9,584 nucleotides of DNA from the NCBI GenBank assembly GCA_017882055.1, contig JADGQE010000130.1, forward strand, positions 1 to 9,584, in the 5' to 3' direction. The stretch's first letter is position 1; each line of letters begins with the position of its first letter. A model generated the notes under the pieces. The model ran no database searches. It saw only the letters and a program-made list of their open reading frames with translations, and was not told the DNA's origin. This stretch comes from Thermoflexales bacterium. GTDB taxonomy: Bacteria > Chloroflexota > Anaerolineae > Fen-1058. The translations under genes and the position numbers were made by a program. Positions 5,244-9,584 of this stretch are shown in pieces.

Positions 5244-6797
5244 CTAATACTTCAGCGCCGCCTGCGCTTCCTCATCCAACACGCTGATCGTGCGTCGATA
5301 CAGAGCCTCAGCCTCGTCCGGTGATTCGGCCACGGCCACCAGGCCCAATTGCCCGCACTCACCCAACGCGCTGATCATGTGGAAGACCACCCCAACTTGT
5401 CGTGATTGATCGAAGTGCAGCCCGCGCCGCACCACGATGTCAAACAGATCGTCCGGCGTGAAGGCCCGGTAGAGCGGCGACTCGACATGATCGCTGGCGA
5501 CGAAATATTTTTTGCGGCCGCTGGGTGCGGTGAAGGTGGCCGTTTCCGGATCGTAAGTCCCGTCCGTCAAAAATTGCAGGGTGAGGAAAGGATGCGTCGT
5601 GCCGCCTTTGCGTAGATTGATCTCGATGGCGTAGGGCTGCCACTCGCCGCCCGGCGATCGCACCACGACGAAATCGAGCGCGAACCGGCCGATCACGCCT
5701 TCCCGTGCCAATCGCTCGCCGACCTTGGCCGCCTCGCGCGTGATCAATACCGCGTAACCCGGATCGGCTGGGAACTTGCAGCCCAAATAACTCTGCCCGC
5801 TCGGCCCGCCCAGCAGCTGATCGTGCGTGGACAGCAGCTCGACTTTGCCCAGCGGATTGGCGCGCAGCTGCACACTGGGGCTGCGGAACTCTTCGCCCAG
5901 GATGCGCTCTTCGACCACGCCGCCGCGCTGATTCAACTTTTCAATGTAGGCCGCGTACGTCAACCCGGCCAATTCAAACTGCATCGCCTGCAAGCGTTGT
6001 TCGATCGCGATTGCATCAGCCCGCGCCGCATTACTCGGTGCGGGCAGCTCGGCCAGATCGATCAGGGCATTGCCTTCGCCGGACACGCCTTCATTCAACT
6101 TGATCAACACTTGCCGCAGCTGCGGCTTCTCCGCTCGCATCTTCTGAATCGCCTGCACGACGTCGTCAACCGATTTTAGATCCTCGTAGCCGATCGGATG
6201 CGGCACAGCCAGTTCGTCGAAGATCCGGCGGCAGCCGCTTTTGGTGCCAAGCGGGAAATACTTGGGATCGGCGCCGTACATCGGAATGCCTAGACGCAGC
6301 GCGAGATCGCGTTCCAGATACGTCGTGTTGTAGGGCACCAGATGCGCGCGATTGGGATCGAGGATGAGCGACTTGAGGTGCTCGATCAGCCTGGGACGTT
6401 CCAGTATCTTTTGGCTGAGTGGCCGGGTCGAAGCATCCATTGGCGCGACGAGGAACAAGCGCTTGCGGGCGTGGCTTGAAATCACACCGGGCAGCATATC
6501 GAGATAATAATCGACGATGCTGGGTGAGATCGTTTGCGAAGTCACGTAAATCAGGCGGGCGCGCGGTTGGCGGAGCAGCAGCAGCAAAAACAAAAAGCGC
6601 TCTTCGTAGGCTTGCAGTTCCGAGCCTTTCAAATCCGAATCGATCGACATCGACGGCACGACGACGATCGTTTGTGCCTCTTGATTCATCGATTGGATAA
6701 ACTTCCACAACTCGACCAGCTTGAGCTGCAGCTGATCGAACTCGGCGGCGGCTTGCTCGGACGTAAGGCCCAGCGGCGGGATCGGTAGATCGATCAT
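5244..6797 (-). CDS. ATP-grasp peptide ligase, PGM1-related (pre-ATP-grasp, ATP-grasp and PGM1_C-like domains)
   Basis: The start at ATG 6797 is fixed by AAGGAG (6809-6804) six bases upstream and gives 517 residues. Residues 40-180 look like the pre-ATP-grasp domain of the PGM1 family (VVVPSMSID at 46-54, LIYVTSQ at 82-88, APMDASTRPL at 118-127). The ATP-grasp core has LIKLNEGVSGEGN (231-243) with K233 and the nucleotide loop, an EER at 297-299, LDF with D375, and the metal-binding EINLRKGGTTHP (392-403). Residues about 435-505 (SDHVESPLYR, GVVFHMISAL, SPDEAEALYRR) match the C-terminal PGM1_C region. Family members join a carboxylate to an amine or peptide at the cost of ATP; PGM1 itself acts in pheganomycin synthesis. 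No peptide precursor, amidinotransferase or transporter is adjacent, so the substrate is unknown. It has its own promoter. Confidence 0.88.
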   Translation of the reverse strand: MIDLPIPPLGLTSEQAAAEFDQLQLKLVELWKFIQSMNQEAQTIVVVPSMSIDSDLKGSELQAYEERFLFLLLLLRQPRARLIYVTSQTISPSIVDYYLDMLPGVISSHARKRLFLVAPMDASTRPLSQKILERPRLIEHLKSLILDPNRAHLVPYNTTYLERDLALRLGIPMYGADPKYFPLGTKSGCRRIFDELAVPHPIGYEDLKSVDDVVQAIQKMRAEKPQLRQVLIKLNEGVSGEGNALIDLAELPAPSNAARADAIAIEQRLQAMQFELAGLTYAAYIEKLNQRGGVVEERILGEEFRSPSVQLRANPLGKVELLSTHDQLLGGPSGQSYLGCKFPADPGYAVLITREAAKVGERLAREGVIGRFALDFVVVRSPGGEWQPYAIEINLRKGGTTHPFLTLQFLTDGTYDPETATFTAPSGRKKYFVASDHVESPLYRAFTPDDLFDIVVRRGLHFDQSRQVGVVFHMISALGECGQLGLVAVAESPDEAEALYRRTISVLDEEAQAALKY

Positions 6798-6858
6798 GAT
6801 TCTCTCCTTTGGCGTGAGGTAGACCGGGCGAACTGGCTCAGGCGCGCCGGTTGGGCGT

Positions 6859-6887
6859 ATTATACTCGCGCCGGGGCGTTTTGCGAA
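6859..6887 (-). promoter_or_regulatory. Sigma70-like promoter of the PGM1-like gene, TTCGCA - 17 bp - TATAAT
   Basis: On the minus strand TTCGCA (6887-6882, 4/6 match) is followed after 17 bases by a perfect TATAAT (6864-6859). This would place the transcript start about 55 bases before ATG 6797. Confidence 0.6.
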
Positions 6888-6914
6888 TATCAAAATTATT
6901 TTCCCTAAAACACC

Positions 6915-6943
6915 ACGAGCCTCGATTCATCATCGAAGCTCGT
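6915..6943 (-). repeat. Hairpin of the GAGCC...TGA...GGCTC family, minus orientation
   Basis: On the minus strand ACGAGCTTCGAT pairs with ATCGAGGCTCGT, with one mismatch, around the loop GATGA. This is the same arm and loop pattern as at 1603-1633, reversed. On the minus strand GGTGTTTTAG follows, so it could end transcripts coming from the operon at 9307-7355 just before the ligase promoter. Confidence 0.55.
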
Positions 6944-7138
6944 AGCGCCGAAAGGAGAACAAACCTGACCCGACAGGGTACCCATCCCTGCCGACCGTCC
7001 CACTTCTATCGTACTACATTTTATTCCAAATGCAACAAACAGTTTTCCTCGCAGTGTTACGCTCGCTTGAGCCTATGGCCTGGATCCAGTTCGATCAACT
7101 CGCGCACGCCTGATTTAATCTCCGCGAACTGCCCATGT
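6944..7138. other. Gene-free spacer
   Basis: I see no convincing gene here. AAAGGAG at 6951-6957 has ribosome-site spacing to a CTG at 6965, but the frame behind it has no protein-like character and runs through hairpin repeats. A weak 5-bp stem (CAGGG with CCCTG) lies near 6974-6990. Confidence 0.5.
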
Positions 7139-7159
7139 CTGGCTTCCACCGGAAGCCAG
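7139..7159. repeat. Perfect 9-bp hairpin with 3-base loop
   Basis: CTGGCTTCC (7139-7147) pairs with GGAAGCCAG (7151-7159) around ACC. It abuts the third bulged-hairpin unit and may be a divergent, oppositely oriented relative of it. Confidence 0.5.
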
Positions 7160-7168
7160 CGTCTGACG

Positions 7169-7198
7169 GGCCACCGCCGCTTTGCGGCGGGTATGGCC
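7169..7198. repeat. Third bulged-hairpin repeat unit
   Basis: The unit reads GGCCA-CC-GCCGC-TTT-GCGGC-GG-GTA-TGGCC. It keeps the outer GGCCA/TGGCC stem, the CC/GG pairs, the 3-base loop and the 3-base 3' bulge of the units at 3649-3736 but has a different complementary arm. Confidence 0.65.
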
Positions 7199-7299
7199 TG
7201 GGCCGCCAGGCGCTGTGTCTCCGTGGTTCAAAATGGCCGTTGTCTGCCAACAACAATTGATCGAGGAACCGGCCAGTTCTGCGTTTGACCGAATTGCGA

Positions 7300-7326
7300 G
7301 TAGGGGCAAGATCATCTTACCCCTAC
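7300..7326. repeat. 27-bp near-perfect palindrome (GTAGGGG...CCCCTAC type)
   Basis: GTAGGGG (7300-7306) pairs with CCCCTAC (7320-7326), and AAGAT (7308-7312) pairs with ATCTT (7314-7318), with one C/A mismatch between the two stems. It starts 28 bases past the stop of the toast-rack-like gene on the minus strand, so it may terminate or protect that transcript. Palindromes of the form GTAGGGGC...GCCCCTAC are a familiar dispersed repeat type. Confidence 0.6.
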
Positions 7327-7354
7327 GCTGGATAAAATTAACCGGCGATCACAA

Positions 7355-8134
7355 TCACGCCGCGCGAATAATCAGCGAACCCAGGGAGACGCTGGCATCG
7401 ATCGCCAATACGGGTGTCTGGCCTTTGATGGCTGCCTCAGTCCAGAAAGCCCCGGCCTTTTTGGTAAAGCCGTTGCCTACGTTCAAACTGCCCATCACCG
7501 ATTCGGTGGCAATCTTCACGGCGGTGTTGGCCGGCACAATCACTTCCACGCTCGCCATCCCGGCGGTGATCTTTACGTGCGCGTCGCGCTGAAGGGTGCC
7601 GCCAAAATCGAACTTGCAAGCCGCCGCGCCGCCGCTGACGTTCATCTCGGCGAAGTTGGCGTTGGCCAGATTCTTCATCTCCAAACTCAATGCGCCCGCG
7701 TCGACGGTGAGCAGACTCATCGGCTGCGGATTTTGCGCGGAGAAATCGAACTCGCATTTGCCCGCGCCCTGCTTCACGGTCAGCCGCGTAATCGGCAGCC
7801 CGCCCAGATCGAAGCTGCTTTCGCTCGCGCCCATTTCCACGGTCAGCGGATAGGGCCTGGCTTTGCCCAACGCCAGATCGATCCTGGGTGCGCCGTTGAT
7901 CAGATTGAAGACATCGGCGATGCGATAATCTTGCGTGATGCGGGCTGTCCCGCCGTCCTGCTCGATGCGCGGCGGTAATGCGCCATTGGGATCATGATAA
8001 GTTCCGCTCACCCATGCTCCGCTGTCGCCCGGCGTCACCTTCAATTTGCATGCGCCCAGCCCAATCTTTAGATTCAATCCGTTCGTATCCGGATAGGCCA
8101 GGTTGATGGCCGTCGTCGTTGTATTCGCTGACAT
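7355..8134 (-). CDS. Toast-rack / DUF4097-like beta-rich protein
   Basis: The 259-residue protein starts at ATG 8134, six bases after CAGGAG. It has no signal peptide and no membrane segment. Nearly the whole length consists of short repeated beta units with small or charged turns, for example LTVEMGASESSFDLGG (97-112), LTVKQGAGKCEFDFS (118-132) and MNVSGGAAACKFDFGG (164-179), then VEVIVPANTAVKI (196-208). This G-(A/x)-G-x-x-x-F/L-x-(V/F) pattern is that of LiaF-like C-terminal, toast-rack and putative-adhesin (DUF4097) solenoids. These are often associated with envelope stress or PspC-type systems. It follows the four-helix membrane protein gene by 63 bases and probably shares its transcript, so the two may act together at the membrane. 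The exact function is not known. Confidence 0.8.
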   Translation of the reverse strand: MSANTTTTAINLAYPDTNGLNLKIGLGACKLKVTPGDSGAWVSGTYHDPNGALPPRIEQDGGTARITQDYRIADVFNLINGAPRIDLALGKARPYPLTVEMGASESSFDLGGLPITRLTVKQGAGKCEFDFSAQNPQPMSLLTVDAGALSLEMKNLANANFAEMNVSGGAAACKFDFGGTLQRDAHVKITAGMASVEVIVPANTAVKIATESVMGSLNVGNGFTKKAGAFWTEAAIKGQTPVLAIDASVSLGSLIIRAA

Positions 8135-8155
8135 GCTGTTCTCCTGTTGGAAGTT

Positions 8156-8187
8156 AGATCTCGCAGGTGTCCACCTGCAAGGTCTTG
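8156..8187. repeat. Intercistronic hairpin between the two operon genes
   Basis: GCAGGT (8163-8168) pairs with ACCTGC (8173-8178) around a 4-base loop. The stem continues outward with CT/AG and AGA/TCT pairs across two mismatches. It lies between the stop of the membrane gene and the start of the toast-rack-like gene and could balance expression of the two. Confidence 0.45.
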
Positions 8188-8197
8188 AGTCATTGCC

Positions 8198-9307
8198 TTA
8201 ACTGATGCCTGATCCCTGATTCGCCGTTCCCTGTACCGCGCCCTGATTGCCTGATCCCTGATTCACTGATCCTCGAATGGCCATCGGCGGCATCGGGCGT
8301 TCTGGCTCGGTCGATAGGCCCCACGTAATCAGCATCAATGCGAGTGCACCGGCCACTGCCCCGGCGGCCAGGAAGCCGTTGGCAACGGCGTTGAGTGCGT
8401 TGCCTGCCACAGACACGATCGCTTCGCGGAAGGCGGGGCTGAACTCGGCTCCGCCGAAGTGCGCCCGACTCAGTCCGAAGTTAGTCCAGTTGAACGCCAG
8501 CGGTGTCGTGACGGCCAGGCCGATCAAGAAGATGATGATCGCCGGGAAGATCAGTGACCAACCCAGCCACAGCAGATGTCCGCGTCGATCTTCGCCGCCG
8601 ATAAAGGCCGTGAGGAGCCATGCTCCAGCCGCCATGAACAACAGCACCCCGATGGCGATATTCAACCCGCCGGTCGCGCCGATGAAACCCCAGGAGACGC
8701 CGCGCCATTGAACGTTTACGTTGATCGGCTCGCGGCTCAGGTTGATGCGATCAGGCACGTCGTTGAGAAAGGCGGGCAGGGCGGCCGTGATCTTGTCCGC
8801 GGCCCGATCGACCGTGACATCCGATGGCAAGCACCGCAGCAGCGAGCCGCCGGGTGCGATCGATTCTTGACTCGCTGCGCAGCCCGGCAGATTGGCCGCC
8901 AGCGTGCGTGCGAAGCGCGGCCCGCCATCGCCTTGCAGTGCCGCCTTAATCGGCGCGGCGTCGAGATACAAATCGAGCGTGTAAGTGCGACCTTCGATAA
9001 AGTCAAAGGCGTTGTTGACGATGCGCACGCTCTGGTCGCGCAGGTAATCGGGTGTCACCACTTCGCGCAGCGCCTTGCTCAACGCTCCGACGGGCAAACT
9101 GTCAGCCTCTTTCACGATGCCACGGCTGTTAAAGTAGCCCGGCAGATCCTCGGTCAGCAGTGCTTCGTACAGGCGCGAATCACTGACCAGATTCGTGTAG
9201 AAATTGCGATCGAGCACCCACGAACTGATCGAGATCACGCTCAAAGTCGCGAGCGTCAACGGAAAAACAAAAGCGACAATCAGAAACAACGCAATGAGTT
9301 TACGCAT
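8198..9307 (-). CDS. Four-helix membrane protein of unknown function
   Basis: ATG 9307 is preferred over an upstream TTG (9325) because AAGGA lies seven bases before it; the product has 369 residues. Hydrophobic segments lie at about 3-28, 214-237, 244-267 and 307-331. Between the first and second is a roughly 180-residue domain, probably outside the cell, starting WVLDRNFYTNL then SRLYEALL and holding two Cys (143 and 159) that could form a disulfide. Such a layout, one N-terminal anchor, a large outer loop and three helices, recurs in environmental bacteria, but I cannot name the family. The C-terminal tail (346-369) is Gly/Asn/Gln/Ser-rich with NQGSG twice; it is encoded by two identical 16-base copies (8207-8222 and 8249-8264), so a dispersed repeat seems to have been added to the gene end. 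It is the first gene of a likely operon with the toast-rack-like gene. Confidence 0.83.
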   Translation of the reverse strand: MRKLIALFLIVAFVFPLTLATLSVISISSWVLDRNFYTNLVSDSRLYEALLTEDLPGYFNSRGIVKEADSLPVGALSKALREVVTPDYLRDQSVRIVNNAFDFIEGRTYTLDLYLDAAPIKAALQGDGGPRFARTLAANLPGCAASQESIAPGGSLLRCLPSDVTVDRAADKITAALPAFLNDVPDRINLSREPINVNVQWRGVSWGFIGATGGLNIAIGVLLFMAAGAWLLTAFIGGEDRRGHLLWLGWSLIFPAIIIFLIGLAVTTPLAFNWTNFGLSRAHFGGAEFSPAFREAIVSVAGNALNAVANGFLAAGAVAGALALMLITWGLSTEPERPMPPMAIRGSVNQGSGNQGAVQGTANQGSGIS

Positions 9308-9356
9308 GGCCTTTTCCTTATTCAAGATTCAAGATCGCGCTCAGTGTACCTTATTG

Positions 9357-9423
9357 CCGGGTTGGCGTCATCCGTCCGGCGGGCCAATTTAGTCTAGGCC
9401 CTTGGGCGGAGGCTCCAACCCGG
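9357..9423. repeat. Inverted repeat flanking the 5' end of the structured RNA
   Basis: CCGGGTTGG (9357-9365) is the exact reverse complement of CCAACCCGG (9415-9423), and GGGCC (9381-9385) can pair with GGCCC (9398-9402) inside. The right arm is also the 5' strand of the closing stem of the downstream RNA, so the two foldings exclude each other. Confidence 0.5.
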
Positions 9424-9584
9424 ATGACTGTCCTTCTTACTAGCCACCCAATCAGCCGCACCACGCGTGCGGTAGGATATCCGTCGGCTTGCAACCCTGC
9501 AAAAAGCAGGCAGGGCAGGTCGGCTATAACGACCGGCTGAATCTGGTGGTCCTACCCAGAGCCGGGTTCTTTTCGATAGAATTC
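9395..9584 (+). mobile_element. Probable left end of an IscB-bearing IS605/IS1341-like element, partial
   Basis: Called only because the RNA at about 9400-9570 looks like a HEARO/omega RNA, which lies just upstream of iscB in such elements. No iscB codons are in the window. The left boundary is a guess placed before the RNA scaffold, where the guide segment would meet flanking DNA. Confidence 0.4.
9400..9570 (+). ncRNA. Structured RNA, probable HEARO / IscB omega RNA
   Basis: The segment has dense, mutually compatible pairing. The closing stem is AACCCGG (9417-9423) with CCGGGTT (9562-9568). Next comes CCACC (9444-9448) with GGTGG (9545-9549), then TCAGCCG (9452-9458) with CGGCTGA (9534-9540). 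Inside are CCTGC (9496-9500) with GCAGG (9506-9510) and GGTCG (9518-9522) with CGACC (9530-9534), the last competing for one base. GGTAGGA (9471-9477) pairs with TCCTACC (9550-9556) across the CCACC and CAGCCG stems, forming a pseudoknot. A compact pseudoknotted RNA of this size with a GGAGGCTCCAACCCGGATGA-like 5' part matches my memory of HEARO RNAs, the guide RNAs of IscB nucleases. The nuclease gene would begin just past the right edge. The pairing is read directly; the family is recalled, not computed. Confidence 0.65.

Noticed and set aside
6965..7288. Possible CTG-started gene behind AAAGGAG at 6951-6957
   Set aside because: CTG starts are rare, the peptide is rich in Cys, Arg and Ser without family likeness, and the frame crosses two hairpin repeats.
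9420..9570. tRNA or RNase P RNA as the identity of the structured RNA
   Set aside because: There is no cloverleaf or T-arm consensus, and the conserved RNase P segments are not present. The stems and pseudoknot fit an omega RNA better.

Overview
The window reads as bacterial chromosome of moderately high GC. A member of the Chloroflexota (or a lineage with similar genome habits) is my best guess. The guess rests on weak signals: a YgiT-type zinc-finger gene beside an AbrB-like gene, a lone CheY-like receiver, an unusual alpha/beta hydrolase, a PGM1-like ATP-grasp ligase, a toast-rack-like protein, and intergenic regions crowded with palindromic repeats. The genes whose starts I re-chose nearly all carry AAGGAG (or a close variant) 6-7 bases before ATG, and this fixed several starts. 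CGATCG occurs about 20 times by hand count, far above chance.

Layout, left to right. Positions 1-480 (minus) hold an AbrB-like DNA-binding ORF that looks C-terminally shortened, then a YgiT-type zinc-finger gene that runs off the window. Positions 481-876 are non-coding: a promoter-like pair followed by nine degenerate units in exact 21-bp register, each starting GAAT. They lead to a helical two-repeat protein (877-1569) of unknown function and a strong hairpin. Positions 1657-1929 are a palindrome-rich MITE-like element with 21-bp imperfect inverted termini. Next, on the minus strand, are a membrane-anchored alpha/beta hydrolase-fold protein (3466 to 2441) and a stand-alone receiver protein (2392 to 2009), probably one transcript.

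Positions 3467-4077 are intergenic: hairpin repeats of an unusual bulged architecture and a near-consensus promoter serving the plus-strand membrane-anchored duplicated-domain protein (4078-4827). Positions 4828-5243 hold two hairpins and a decayed receiver-domain fragment. On the minus strand follow a PGM1-type ATP-grasp peptide ligase homologue (6797 to 5244) with its own promoter, a repeat-filled gap, and a likely two-gene operon of a four-helix membrane protein (9307 to 8198) and a toast-rack-like beta-rich protein (8134 to 7355).

The right edge (about 9400-9570, plus) folds into a compact, pseudoknotted RNA. I believe it is a HEARO-type RNA, the omega RNA of an IscB nuclease, with the IscB gene expected just beyond the window. 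This is the most notable feature. It needs a covariance-model search and the downstream sequence to confirm.
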